From NCBI GenBank assembly GCA_034440615.1, contig JAOTOM010002889.1, positions 37,501-101,500 on the forward strand: a stretch of 64,000 nucleotides of DNA, given 5' to 3'. The notes under the pieces are model-generated. The model was not told the DNA's origin, did no database searches, and saw only the letters and a list, made by a program, of their open reading frames with translations. Positions within the stretch are counted from its first letter, which is position 1. Each line of letters opens with the position of its first letter. This document shows, piece after piece, positions 22,430 through 34,269 of the stretch. Position numbers and translations under genes: made by a program. Source of the stretch: Ashinkailepas kermadecensis (taxonomy: Eukaryota; Arthropoda; Thecostraca; Neolepadidae).

Positions 22430-22835
22430 TTCCTTTTGTTTTCACCGACGGATCTAAAGACGCAATTTACACAGGAAATGCCATTGTTTCTGGTACAAAC
22501 ACAAAACAACATCGCTTGCCAAACGGGACCTCCATTTTCATCGCCGAATTGCACGCCATTCTCACTGCCCTTCGCTATGTCCGCAACCGTTCAATTTGTC
22601 ACCCCACGCGCCATGTCGTCATTTGTTCCGACTCATAATCTGTTCTTCAATCTCTTTCTTCAATTTCTTTTTCGCACCATTGCCATATTTCCATTTATGA
22701 CACACTTGAAACACTTCATCTGATGGGCATGAAGGTCCGTTTCCTGTGGATGCCCAGTCACTGTCGCATCCCAGGAAACGAGGAAGCAGATCATTTCGCA
22801 AAACAATCATTACAATTACCACACATCACAGAAAT
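22430..22835 (+). pseudogene. LINE RNase H domain, broken
   Basis: The acidic residues are visible in order: FTDGSKD, then IAELHAILTALRYV, then VICSDS. After a stop codon and a frameshift comes WMPSHCRIPGNEEADHFAK. This enzyme removes RNA from the RNA–DNA hybrid, and within LINEs it marks the I group and its relatives. The in-frame TAA directly after SDS inactivates it. Confidence 0.88.
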
Positions 22836-23274
22836 CCCACCACATTTTGATGCCATCAAATCAACAATACGACAGAACATTCGGCATTTTGGAACCAACA
22901 ATGGACTGAAATTACAAACCACACACAATTACGTCTCATCAAACCTGTCATCGATAATTGGACCACATCATATAAAAAACAGACAAGAAAAAGTTATATC
23001 ACGGCTCCGCATAGGTCACACTTTTATCACCCAACGATATATTTACACTGCTTCACCTCGACCTTCATGCCCATCATGCAACACTCATCTTACAGTTTCA
23101 CATATTATCCTACGCTGTCAACATTACCATGAACATCGAAAAACACTTACCGACTACTGCCGTGCACACAACACCCCCCTTTCTTTGCCCACACTATTAG
23201 GAGATACACACCCTTTTCTCATCAATCTCCTTTTCATTTTTCTCCGAAAAACCAAATTACTTCAGGACTTGTAA
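22836..23274 (+). pseudogene. LINE C-terminal zinc-motif region
   Basis: The open frame continues from the RNase H end to a stop at 23274. It carries RLRIGHTFITQRYI and CPSCNTHLTVSHIILRC, a C..C…H…C arrangement found after the RNase H in many I-like and Jockey-like elements. Confidence 0.75.
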
Positions 23275-23402
23275 ATTGACTTTCAGAACATAATATTTGT
23301 TATCTCTCTTTCTATTCACGACACGAAATGGCCTGAGCAGGCCGAAGTGCCTATCATAATAAAATCCAGATCCAGATACAGGGATACTAGGGGTGATCAA
23401 GG

Positions 23403-23403
<1 letters not shown>

Positions 23404-23465
<62 letters not shown>

Positions 23466-23481
23466 AAAGAGATATATATAT

Positions 23482-23539
<58 letters not shown>

Positions 23540-23605
23540 AAGTATATATATATGTATATATATGTATATATATGTATAGTTAGAGAGAGAGAGAGAGAGG
23601 GGGGA
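23404..23605. repeat. (AG)n–(AT)n–(GTATAT)n compound microsatellite
   Basis: (AG)n at about 23406–23460, (AT)n at about 23471–23535, TATATATG-type repeats to 23578 and a second (AG)n to 23599. It begins about 130 bp after the stop codon of the I-type LINE. Confidence 0.95.
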
Positions 23606-24763
23606 GAGGGGGCGTCAGTTTAGTGCGATTTGAGGGGTAAGGGACGAGATAGCGATAGGGGCGGCGATTGCAGAAATTGTGAGATCCGTGTGATGTATGA
23701 TATTGGGAAATGTGCATACCGTGCATGTTGATCTTAGTGCATGCGAGATGTGAAGGTGATTTCTTGTTGAGGCGACAAAATATGCGAAGATGCGATTCGA
23801 ATTCGGAGCGTGATTTCAGTGTATGATTTTTGTCATGAATTGATGTGTACAAAATATTGTTACTCTTGAAAATGATCCATGATCGAAAAGTTTGAGATCT
23901 AATATATCTAATGTTTAGCACAGCATTCCTTGTCAATGTGGGCCAAAACGTTTTCATCCTATTTTACCTTCAATCTTTGGTTAACCTCTGGCTACTTTTT
24001 AAGTAGTTCATCAATCAACACCACGCACGTTTATTGGGATAGTCCAAGGTCAAAATGCATTTAGAGGTAATTTAGGGGACTTGAGGTTCATATTGGAAGC
24101 TAAAGGTCAGGCTGCCGATAAAGGTGAGATTTCGCAACGTTCACTCAGGACATGAAAAGCACTTAGCAATGCATCTGAGACATAAAATTACGCACATCAA
24201 ATGATCAGATGGTTAGAACTAGACTTGAAATACATCCTGAGGGACAAACATAAGACCACGTCAGGTCAAATTGTAGGGAGGCTACCTTTTGCTCCTTTTG
24301 CTGACTGAGACAAAAGCATTTTCCGAGTACAATGAGTCCGCTAAGTCTAAGCATTACACAAGGTCCTATGCAAGAAAAAAGCTCGACCTTCCTTGAAATT
24401 TCTGAAGCTTGACCGTCCTTAACCTTCCCAGCCCAAGAGTGTGGATGCCACACCTGACCCGACTTGCCACGAAAACCGAAAAACTCGCTCGAGCAGCGTG
24501 CTGCGTCATAGCACATCTTTGCAGATCCTCTGGTAAAAATGTGCAGTCAGGCTCTGTCCAGTTACCGATGTATGACACACCGCAATGCAACCACTGGAAA
24601 CACAATCCTTGTCATACTAAGCAAGTGTGATACAAACATTTAATGTAGGATGATTCAGAAAGCTTATAGCTCTGCGTGGGTAAATGTATCTGTCGTAAAA
24701 TCGGTAATGATACTTGAGCCGACAGCCATGTTACATGACATCAGCATCACGGCTTACTAGTTT
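23606..24763. other. Noncoding, with the second arm of a dispersed repeat
   Basis: 23916–23975 mirrors 17270–17325. The remainder has short open frames on both strands near 24205–24630 with no family resemblance. Confidence 0.45.
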
Positions 24764-25031
24764 CGTGTGCAAGACCTGAAATATGGCGACCTGTGATTGC
24801 CGCTGTAACGTCACCATGACTTACTTGTGTCGTGTGCAAGACCTGAAATATGGCGACCTGTGATTGTCGCTGTAACGTCACCATGGCTTACTTGTGTCGT
24901 GTGCAAGACCTGAAAAATGGCGACCTATGATTGTCGCTGTAACGTCACCATGGCTTACTTGTGTCGTGTGAAAGATCCGAAAAATGACGGCCTGTGGTTG
25001 TCGCTGTAACGTCATCATGACATAATTTTAC
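24764..25031. repeat. 67-bp minisatellite, four copies
   Basis: Units begin with CGTGTGCAAGACCTGAAA at 24764, 24831, 24898 and 24965. The last is the most diverged. Unit ends share CGCTGTAACGTCACCATG. Confidence 0.92.
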
Positions 25032-25339
25032 ACTGGCTGCAGTCTTATTTTGTGCTACAATGCATTCAGTTTGCATTTGGATGTAGTGAAAATGTCAGCT
25101 TGTTAGCTGCAATGGCTTGGACACAGTCATGAGAAAACCAAAGGTTGAGAGAATACGAGCCCTCAGCTCAGGAGTTTGCTGTCTCTGGAGGAGCTCAGGC
25201 TCATCCAATGCTCGGAAAGGTCTTTCGGTTAGTTACAGGTCTTCGCGTGGAAGCTCTTTGGCGAAGCCTACAAATCCGTTTTGAATTAAACGTACGTCAC
25301 TATTGTGTGGCTATCCGGTCCCGAGTGATTCACACCAGT

Positions 25340-25695
25340 TCAGGGTGCGCTCTCTGTGGCAATCCCTCCACGGACTCCACTGTGTGTGGCAATCCTTCCA
25401 CGGACTCCACTGTGTGTGGCAATCCTTACACGGACTCCACGGTGTGTGGCAATCCCTCCACGGACTCCACGGTGTGTGGCAATCCTTACACGGACTCCAC
25501 TGTCTGTGGCAATCCTTACACGGATTCCACTCTTTGTGGCAATCATTCCACGGAGTCCACTCTCTGTGGCAATCATGCCGTGTATTCCACTCTTTATGGC
25601 AATTATTTCGCGGATTCCACTCCTTTTGACAATCCTTCCACGAATTCTACTCTTTGTGGCAATCCTTTGGCGAATTCCGCTGTGTGTGACGCTAC
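25340..25695. repeat. 30-bp minisatellite, about 12 copies
   Basis: GTGGCAATC recurs every 30 bp from 25355 to 25655. The unit is TGTGGCAATCC, then TTCCACGGACTCCAC. Copies diverge to the right. Because 30 is a multiple of three and the unit lacks stops, frames stay open on both strands (a 194-codon frame at 25145–25729 reads CGNPSTDSTV repeats). I see no signal peptide, splice context or family, so I treat it as noncoding. Confidence 0.92.
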
Positions 25696-25729
25696 ATATT
25701 CCGTCGGTTCCGCCCACGGAGCGTTTTAG

Positions 25730-27825
25730 CAATCTTCGAGCCGTAGGAATTACGTTATCCATTTGTGTCGCTATTTGTAACTTTTCGAACTGAGCTTGGG
25801 ATAACCTCACCATAATTGGCTGCATAAAAAAATCGACATAGGAACAATTGGAAATAGTTGGACACAGGAACAATTAAACAGGTATGGATAACTTGATACA
25901 ACACAAATGGTATTTCCCCACAAATTGTTTGCGAAATTTGTTTGGAGCTCATGGTCTGATAACTATGTCCAATAAGCGCCGCCATTGTGCACAAAATAAT
26001 TCAGAACAGGGCAATGACAGCATATTACAGTCCGTGGGTTCCTGCCGGAATCCGCGAAATCTGGGCGCGGATTTCGTGAGGAATGGACAAAGAACGACGT
26101 ATGATATCAGTCACAGCGGAATCCGTGAGCGAAATATGACAAACAACGCGCCCCGAGTCCCACACCAGTTTGAAGTCACTGTCCTGTAGCTACACATATT
26201 TGCAGGCCTGAATGGCTCCCCAGCCCCTTATGACCAACTTACTCCAAACTGCTGAATAATCAGTGCAGCTGACACACCCTCGGCCCCGGCCGCGGATCAC
26301 CAACGTACTACAAATAGATGAATAGCGTGCAGTTGACCCACCTAGAGCACCGGATGACAACGTACTTCAAACAACTGAATGATCAGTGCAGTCGACGCAC
26401 CTCCAGCCCCGGACCACCAACTTACCCCAGCCCAGCTATCAGTAGCAGTAGAGAAGACATGTTGGAGGGAGGTTCTATCGAGGAGTGCGTGGCACTATCG
26501 TCACACCTGCCCGCCCCGCCTTCATATCTGTCTCATAGCTCAGCTGGTGCAGTTCCCACTGAGCATCCGCATGAGCATAATGATAATGATGTCCGTGTGA
26601 ACATGCACCGGCACCGTAGTTCTGCTCAGCATTGGGAGGGATGTATCCCACAGCATAGGAGATAGAAAGAAGTGCCTATGTTGAGCATTGTTGCAATGAT
26701 ATCCCCTTGGATGTTGGCTCAATGCCAAGGTGAAGAGCAGTCCGAATATAGATAGATCCTTGAGCATGTTGGAATCGATAGCCATCAGACATCGGTGATC
26801 CTTTGCATTTGATTCCATCTTTTCGTCACATCGACCTCAGCCACACCTTTTCACGAATGTCTCTTAGGTGTGTACTTTGCTTTACATACAGCCGATGGTG
26901 CTGAATCCAATAGTTAATCAAATGCCCTCAACAGTGCAGGGGATGATGCGACCTCATCAGGTTCTCTGCTGTAGGAATCTTTTGAATCATGCAATGAATG
27001 TGCTCTGTTTTTTGTGCATGGCCCTGGGTACATTTTCCGAAAGTATTGGTCCATATGTGTGTATCATATATCGGGACACGAAGTTCTGAAGTTGCAACAG
27101 GAAACATCCGTTATTTGGCGCCGAAATCGAGGGGTTCTCTACGATGTTTGTAGAACTGCGAAGCGTCACGGAAGGCCCTTTGCAGTGGAAGAAGAGTGGG
27201 AGCCTTACTCATTAAGGTTATATTACGGTGAATCTATTTTCGGGGTCGGCGGCAATTCTGACGCTGCAAGCGAAAAGAGGCCTGGAAGGGATATTGCTAA
27301 TATTTACGAATATCCGATAATGTTTGGTACAATCAAATGAGTTAAGACCACAACGTACTTTAAAAACGTAACCTGATTTTAGCTAACGTGCCAAAACTGT
27401 CAAACATCTCCAAAATCTGAAGCGTGTGGGCTACAGCGTCACCTTTTTGTCCCGAATCTCGCGAAAAGGTCTTCGATGTCATATTTTGTATTGGCAAGAG
27501 TGTTATGTACGTCATAGCTTCAAAAGGGCGTCTTGCCTACCGTGGGCATCCTATGACACTCTTCTCAACACATCCGTGCTGTAAAGTCAATGATAGCACT
27601 TACTGTATTTTTGCAGATCCGGTTACAATGAGGTATAACTGAAGCAGAATGCCTATAGGCATTCATATGTTTTACACCGTTCAAGAACCGAATGAACAAG
27701 AAAACTTGGGTATCACTGTTCAATTAGTAAAACTTCCGAAAGCACCCTGTCCATGGTTCGTGTTTTGTTTCGTGGAATATCGCTCAGAACCTGCCCCGTT
27801 CCCGAGCACCGCACTTTTTCAAGGG
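25730..27825. other. Noncoding, with a ~66-bp degenerate repeat
   Basis: Three diverged ~66-bp copies lie at about 26206–26430, each with a CAGCCCC-like block, ACCAACTTACT or ACCAACGTACT, and CTGAATRATCAGTGCAG. Other open frames (for example 27014–27340) resemble no protein I know. Confidence 0.5.
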
Positions 27826-27985
27826 TTACCACGCCCAGCCTTGGGCAACAGCAATCAGCTGCTGGGGTGTCGTTCAGCTACAAATTTGACGCATGTGGCG
27901 ATTGTGCTCTGTATCAGTTTCTATCCATGCGCGCTCCAATTTCACCAATTACAGTGCATAATTGTTGTGACAATCGAAAGAATAG
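27826..27985 (+). repeat. Dispersed repeat, plus copy
   Basis: It shares CAGCTGCTGGGGTGTCG, then TGACGC.TGTG.CGATTGTG and ATATCAGTTT-like blocks, with the reverse complement of 31350–31512. These are two old copies of an interspersed element of unknown class. Confidence 0.6.
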
Positions 27986-28128
27986 TTTTCGTGAAACGCA
28001 ACTATATATAACACAGTTGTATTTATATTCACTTATCAAATCCCTCGCACGGGAGCTTGGCTGGCGTGGCAGCACATGCGCCCTGTATCATTTTCAACCC
28101 GTGAATTTGCCTGAAGCAAACTCGCCAA

Positions 28129-28338
28129 TTGATCGAAGGATTTCGAAGGCGCTTTGGCGAAAACTATTTAGCTATTGCCACTTGGCTTGTCGTGACTTCG
28201 TGGCTTGGCTTGTCATTGTTATGGATCGCTGTAATTGTGTTTAATTGCTCCAAAATGAGCATCAATGATGTTTTTGACATGACTAATAATGCAATGCAGA
28301 TGCTAGACCCGGAATTTGACCTCAGGTCACCTATATAG
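28129..28338 (+). CDS. Small open frame with one hydrophobic segment (doubtful)
   Basis: A 69-codon frame encodes a hydrophobic stretch of about 25 residues (YLAIATWLVVTSWLGLSLLW onward) followed by a polar tail (MSINDVFDMTNNAMQ). It could be a small membrane peptide or a chance frame in AT-rich DNA. No homologue is recognised and no promoter or splice context is visible. Confidence 0.15.
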   Translation: MIEGFRRRFGENYLAIATWLVVTSWLGLSLLWIAVIVFNCSKMSINDVFDMTNNAMQMLDPEFDLRSPI

Positions 28339-29229
28339 CAGTACTTTATCAGGTCAGTTACCTGCTCCAGTTACGGGAACTGGGCCGCCCGCCAGACTAT
28401 TTCGTCGGGCGGCTCGGCGCAATCGGCTTCGCGAAGAAAGGAGTGAGCACATGAATGAAGTATGGAAACCCTTAGGCACACAATGACAAACAGTAGCTTT
28501 CAGGATGTGTAGGGAGTAACATGCAAAATGACATCAATCGCATGACAGTCATTTGCATTTATGAAAACATTCCAGTTGACAAAGTTTTGTTCCATTAACC
28601 TGTCATGAACTTGCCCTGACTTGACCTCGGTGACCTAATATGACCTTGAAACTATATAGCATAACAATATACATCAAACGAATCGCTAGTGTCGCCATGA
28701 ACACTTCCCTTTTGCCGATATACGGGAAGCGAATAAGCGCCGATTTTTGTGGTCTGGCGCTACGAAATGTTTTGACTTTAGCGGCCTCTAACTCGAAAAA
28801 TTTTCGTCCGATTTCCGTTCCTTGGTTTAAACAACGCGCCGGACATTTCTAAGCCGGTACGCAAAACATGGCGCATATTAACCAGTACAATCGGGAGTTA
28901 TGTACGAAAAACCGGAGGGGTGGACGGATTTCGCCCCCCCCCCCTCCAGTGCGCATGTTAAGAGGAAAGCGGACAATTTGAAAGAAAAAAAGTGATATAC
29001 CTGATATGTCCGGAACAGCAATGTGGCAGTGTAAATTAAAAACCAGCGATGAGAGCGCCGTCCGAGCAGGTTATGACGGATTTCTTGTGGGAGGTTCTAG
29101 CCATACAGGATATCAGTGCCTGCTGTCACAACGGCTGCAAACTAAAATAGATTTGATCCTCCGATTCCTATTACACTCAATCATTGTACACAAACCGGAC
29201 CTTCGACACATTCGAAATTACTTCGATAT

Positions 29230-30640
29230 CTCAACATTCTAATACCGTACGGAAAGCCACGTCGAATGACACCCACATAATGCAAACTGAAGCCATAGCG
29301 ACGAAACGCGAGGACTTTGAAAAATTAAAACTAACCTTTAACCTTGAGTCTTGACCTGACATGGCACGGGTTGAAATGTTACTCGAGGGTTGCCCACGGG
29401 CTATCTCTTGATACCAAACATGTGTAGCGTTGGGAGAAGACTAAGAAAAGCGGGGCGACGGAAGAAAATTAGTTTGACCTTTGACTTTTAAAATTAATGT
29501 GATTTTTTAAGTTTGCTAGAGCACCTCACGGCACGTCCAATGACACCCACTTGATGAAAATTGAAGACACAGCGACGAGGCGAGAGGACTTCGAGAAATT
29601 TAAGCCAACCTTCGATCTTGTGGTTTGACATTGACATGTCCCGGTTTGAAATGTTACTCCAGGTTCACCACGGGCTATTGCTTGATACCAGATGTGGGTA
29701 GGTTAGGGCGAAGAAAAGGGGTGAGGCTACCAAACAAATCGGTTTGACCTTTGGTCTTTGAATTTAGTTCGATTTCGTAACATTATACTGCGGCACAAGC
29801 CACGTCGAATGACATCCACTTGGTGGAAATTGAACCCATAGCAACGAATCGCGAGGACTTAAAAAAATAATATAACAGGCCTTTGACCTTGAGGTTTGAC
29901 CTTGACATATCCCGGTTTCAAAATGTTATTCGAGGGTTCACCATGTGCTATTGCTTGATAGCGGATCTGGGTAGGTTTGGGCGGAAACCAAAAAATGCGA
30001 GGTGACCGAAGAAATCAGCTTTAATTTTGACCCGTCAAGATTATTTCGAATTATCAACTTTCTGATACCGCACAACCAGCGACGTCGAATGACATCTATT
30101 TTCTGCAAAATTGCCAAATCTAAATTGAAGCCATGGCGACGAAACGCGAGGTCACCGAAGAACTCAATCAAACCTTTGACCTTGACATGTCCCGGTTTGA
30201 AATGTTACTGGAATGTTCACCACTGGCTATCGCTTGGTGCCAGATTTCGACATGCTTGAGTGAAAACGAAAAAGTTTGAGGCGACCGAAGAATCAGCTTG
30301 GCCTTTGCCCTTGCAAAAATAATTCGATTGCTTAGCTTTCTGATAGCGCATAACAAGCCACGTCGAATGACGCCCATTTGATGGAAATTGAAGCGATGGC
30401 AACTGAACTTTGCGTTCGGTCGATATCGCTTCAATATCGCCATCTAATAAATCAAGCTAACCTTTGACCTTGAAGTTTGACCTTGACATGTACCGGTTTC
30501 AAATGTTACACAATAGTTCACCACAGGCTATCGCTTGATACCAGATTTGGGCGGGTTTAGGTGAAAACGAAAAATGGGAGGCAACCGAAGAAAACGGTTT
30601 GCGTTGGACCTTGACCGTTAAAGAGGTAATGTGAGACCTA
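29230..30640. repeat. Satellite of about five ~275-bp units
   Basis: CACGTCGAATGAC (or a close variant) recurs near 29258, 29535, 29802, 30080 and 30358. In each unit it is followed by GAAGCCATAGCGACGAA, a TTTGACCTTGA block, CCCGGTTTGAAATGTTACT and GGCTATCGCTTGATACCAG-like blocks. The units are diverged, so the array is old. TGACCTTGA occurs at least five times exactly. Confidence 0.88.
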
Positions 30641-31349
30641 TGTTGTTGCTTCCAGCGTGTTCAGTACAAGCAGAAACATTTGTGCTAATTGACTCGAACG
30701 ATCATAAACCCATCGCTGAATGTCAATGCCAATAAAAATACGCCTTTGACGAATTCGTCGCTGAATACGAATACGAATACCACATTAACTTGACGTACAT
30801 GCTTAAGGCTGTCCATGATTCTCCTCCATGGCTTTGAAGATACCCAATGACTCCCAGAATCACGTTTGTTCAAGATATATCAATATATGCGTAGGGGAAT
30901 GCAGCCTAAGACGTAAAAAGCCTTGCGATAATGCAAATTTGTTGCCTCGCAAAGCACAATTTTCTGTCCTAGCGAAAACACAAGATGGTCCAAGTTCATA
31001 TTATTCAAGAATGGCCTGAAAGCATAAATTTCTAATGTTTGCTGATTTACTATTCGGGGATTTTGTGACGACAGATAGCCTGTGCAGCCCGTTGATTGGC
31101 TGAATCGGCTTTTAGTATTTTTGGTGATTCTTTTATATTTTCTGATATTTTCTGATACTTTCTCTTTCCCTTATATTTATATATATTTCTTGTATATTTC
31201 TCTTATATTTTCACTTTATACGTGATTAAGTAGAATTTGGCGGCTATCATGCTCAGGTAGCTGAGGCTTGGGGGGACACGAAAGAAATTGAGGAGGACAA
31301 ATCGCCACTTTTCAGAAATTGGGGACATGTCCCCCCCCCAGTGGCTACA
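30641..31349. other. Noncoding
   Basis: AT-rich, with clustered GAATACGAATACG repeats near 30762–30780 and a run of TTTTCTGATA and TATTT repeats at 31130–31210. No gene seen. Confidence 0.4.
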
Positions 31350-31512
31350 CCCATGATTGCTACAGAAATGCTGCAGTGTAATTGGTTCCACAGGTGAGCG
31401 CACAGATACAAAAACTGATATCGATCACAATCGTCACACGCGTCATACATGTAGCTAAGCGACACCCCAGCAGCTGACGTTATTGTCCAATCTGACTCGA
31501 TAGGCCTTGGCC
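31350..31512 (-). repeat. Dispersed repeat, minus copy
   Basis: Reverse-complement partner of 27826–27985 (see there). Next to it, a CCCCCCCC run and CAGTGGCTACACCCATG look like a transposon end. Confidence 0.55.
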
Positions 31513-32073
31513 ACGCCCACGTATTTATATACGATTTCAACGAAATGTGCATGCCGATGGCAAATTTCACGTGCAATTTGAGAACAAAACGCGTACAAAT
31601 ATGCGAGCGTTGCTCCGCAGTTTCTTTGTAAACTTTTGGTGGAGGACAGACCGAGTCGGTTGCAAAATGTATTTATATCTTCTAATGTTTGGTGGAACAT
31701 AAGTCCGGATGTAAAGCACTGGATCCACGAGTGTTGCATCGATACGTCGGGGCGTGTATAGCAGTTCGGACCGGTGTTACAATGCAATTCTCCTAAATAT
31801 CGCACCAGTATATTAAACTGAATTGTTACAAACACAACCAATTCCGGAATAAAGCACTGCCGTTTGGTACGTACACAAAACAACCGGGTAACCACGACAT
31901 TAATCAACTGTTGAGACTGTAAGCATCCAGCTTCCGGTAGCAGTCTCTACCTCTCCACAACTTACAGCAACCAGTTGCTACCACAAGCTGTCGCTAGCCT
32001 CTGTCGGCTTGCACCATCAGCTGACCATCAATCACTCTCAGCCCCCACAACTGGATGCGAGGTGCTGGAAAGC
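31513..32073. other. Region downstream of the membrane protein gene
   Basis: Should contain the 3' untranslated region of the gene at 32074–33108. No coding sequence is recognised. Confidence 0.4.
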
Positions 32074-33108
32074 TCAGTGAGTCTTCGATGGCTGGCTATC
32101 GGCGGTACGCATGTCGTAGCTGAAGGCGTAGCCGTACGGCGGCAGCTGCTGGTCGGACGGTTTGACTTGTGGCTCAGGCATGTCGCGCCGCCCAAGGTTG
32201 GTGCAGCACAACACGACCATCCCCATGGCGCACAGCGCCATCAGCACCAGAGTCAGGTAGATGGGCCAGTAGCTGCGTATTGAGTAGGCGTGCCGCAGCA
32301 CACTGGCCTGGAAGAAGGTGATGTTGCGCGCCGTCAACATCGAAGTCGGTTGGTGCCGGTCGTGATCGGCGACTGCGAGGGACCGTGTGCTAGTGGTGGG
32401 CAAGTGCTGCTCTAGTTGCTCGAAGACGACCACCTCTATTTCGGCGGAACCGCCCGCGACGGTTAGGCTGGAATTCCCGGCGGAACCATTGAATGAAGAC
32501 GCTTCGGACACATTCGCGTGGCCGTTTGGAGTGTCGAACGGAATGCGAGACATGGGATGTGTGGCGTTTGAGGTCTTGGGGACGGCGATCTGAACGGTGT
32601 GGTCAGGTGAGCGGAATTTAGTGCTACTCGGCAGGACCGGAGCCTTGGTTCCAGTGCCTTTGGTAGCCCAGGCCTTATTTGATTCACTGGCATTGTTTCT
32701 GCGCGTAGGCAAATCTGATTCGCTGTCTAAGGAGACACCTTGGTTTTTTCTTCGACCATTATTAAGAGAAGCGGAGAGCAGACGATTCCGAATCAACTTA
32801 AGGTCATCATTAACTGATGCGCTTTCTCGAAAACCACTGTTACTTATCTGATGAGATGCTATTCTGTTCGTTATTCGTTGATCCCATTTGTCTCCAGTGT
32901 TTTCGAGCGTAGGTTCAAGATCCTGTAGCCAAGATAACTTGGACTGACCTTCGGTGCGTGTTAGATGAAGTGATTTTAAGCTAGGTCGCTTGTTTAGCAT
33001 ATCCGTTACTTTCATATCACTGACCTCGGTGGCAAAGGGCAGTTTAGCTATTGCAGTAGAATGCACAAAAGCACGAATACAAATTAGAATAGCAATAGGA
33101 GTGATCAT
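32074..33108 (-). CDS. Predicted type I membrane glycoprotein, family unknown
   Basis: A single uninterrupted 344-codon frame. Residues 1–21 (MITPIAILICIRAFVHSTAI onward) look like a signal peptide. A long polar, Ser/Asn-rich ectodomain follows with several N-glycosylation sequons (NAS, NAT, NVS, NGS, NSS, NIT). One membrane segment lies at about residues 281–303 (YWPIYLTLVLMALCAMGMVV plus LCC). A short cytoplasmic tail of about 40 residues has a basic start (GRR), then Pro- and Tyr-containing PPYGYAFSYD. PPYGY contains a PPxY-like motif that could bind WW domains. The frame is far longer than chance and is not repeat-driven. I do not recognise the family. Upstream untranslated exons are possible. 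Confidence 0.7.
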   Translation of the reverse strand: MITPIAILICIRAFVHSTAIAKLPFATEVSDMKVTDMLNKRPSLKSLHLTRTEGQSKLSWLQDLEPTLENTGDKWDQRITNRIASHQISNSGFRESASVNDDLKLIRNRLLSASLNNGRRKNQGVSLDSESDLPTRRNNASESNKAWATKGTGTKAPVLPSSTKFRSPDHTVQIAVPKTSNATHPMSRIPFDTPNGHANVSEASSFNGSAGNSSLTVAGGSAEIEVVVFEQLEQHLPTTSTRSLAVADHDRHQPTSMLTARNITFFQASVLRHAYSIRSYWPIYLTLVLMALCAMGMVVLCCTNLGRRDMPEPQVKPSDQQLPPYGYAFSYDMRTADSQPSKTH

Positions 33109-34269
33109 GCTGAAATCGATTTAGTGTTATCCACTTACAATGCTTTTAATGGTCTGGTTAGAACATATGTATGGGTGATAAAATATTGATTAAACGATGC
33201 CTAGGAAAACATCAGAATCACAGCAAAGTTTGGTATAACGGAATACCTACATAGAAACTGAAAAGTAAAGAAGTGGCAAAGTGAAGACGAAACGATTAGT
33301 ACCAGCTTAATTTTAGCTTTAGGTCACATCATTTTGATCGTGCCATATTGCTTATACAGCTTCGGTTTTCGTTATCCACCGATAAGTATGTTAACAGCAG
33401 CCACTCGCAGCATTGCAAATATAAATACCTTCACATTACTTGACATAATTACACACAAAGTGACACAATGGTCGTCGGTTGCTGCATGTTTTCTCTTCGC
33501 GCACGTGTGCCCATGTATGACAACATAAAAACCACCTTAATTACTGCATAGGCGTAGGAACGTCTGAAAATGTGGGAGGGCCAGGGCCAACAGCAGGGGC
33601 GCACCCAGGGATTTCGTAAAGTATCATGCTGAGCACTTTTGGATAGAGAACCCGATAATTTTAATAGTGAACACACAACATTCACCGCCAAGGGAGATGG
33701 GACAGGCCTCCTGAACGCGCCTATGGCTAACAGCAACATGTGGCACTGAAAAGGAACTATCATCGCAGTATAAGTACTTTCAAATTCACACTTCAATCTG
33801 AACTTCGAACTCTATTCACGACTGATGGATTCTTTTGTAATAATAGGTTTATATTCCTGGTGCAAATAAAACCATTGGTACATATTGCTGTTCGAACAAA
33901 ATTTCTTCAACTTCCGCTATGTGTGTAGGGGGGGGGGGTACAAACTTATTACAGCCTGAATAATGAGTATGTGGTGTGCTCTAGTTTCCATGATATAGTA
34001 CAATACGTCTCTAAGATGTCCCCCGTTGTAAATGACACCGATGTTGGTGAGGAGAAAGAATAAGCAAGAACGTAGCTTACCTGCTGTCCCATGGCAAAAG
34101 AAGTCTCATGATTGATGTTGGAAAGGATGAGAAACAGAAAAGGGTGATCGCTGGTTGAAAATTCTTTGATCCGGTGTGTGGCAGACCAAGAGGCTAACAT
34201 AATTGGCAGGCTAACATAATTGCATGTTGTTCGTGTTTTTTTAAATAAATGTGTATGGTTTTTAAGGCC
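33109..34269. other. Noncoding upstream region of the membrane protein gene
   Basis: The promoter and 5' untranslated region should lie in the left part. A possible MITE-like segment lies at about 33546–33723, with CATAGGCG at the left and its complement (CGCCTATG) at the right. A poly-G run sits near 33929. Confidence 0.35.

Larger units (their letters stand above)
17920..23274 (+). mobile_element. I-type LINE, nearly full length but inactivated
   Basis: A non-LTR retrotransposon with all expected parts in order: an ORF1 with CCHC zinc knuckles, an AP-type endonuclease, a reverse transcriptase, an RNase H and a C-terminal zinc motif (CPSCNTHLTVSHIILRC). The RNase H favours the I superfamily over Jockey or CR1. 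Possible start codons include ATG at 17926, after GCG. Every module is broken by stops or frameshifts. Separate entries give the modules. Confidence 0.88.

Noticed and set aside
25145..25729. A 194-codon plus frame with CGNPSTDSTV repeats
   Set aside because: Follows the 30-bp minisatellite, open on both strands, with no signal peptide or homologue.
33546..33723. MITE with CATAGGCG ends
   Set aside because: Only 8 bases of terminal similarity and no clear flanking duplication; mentioned as a possibility only.
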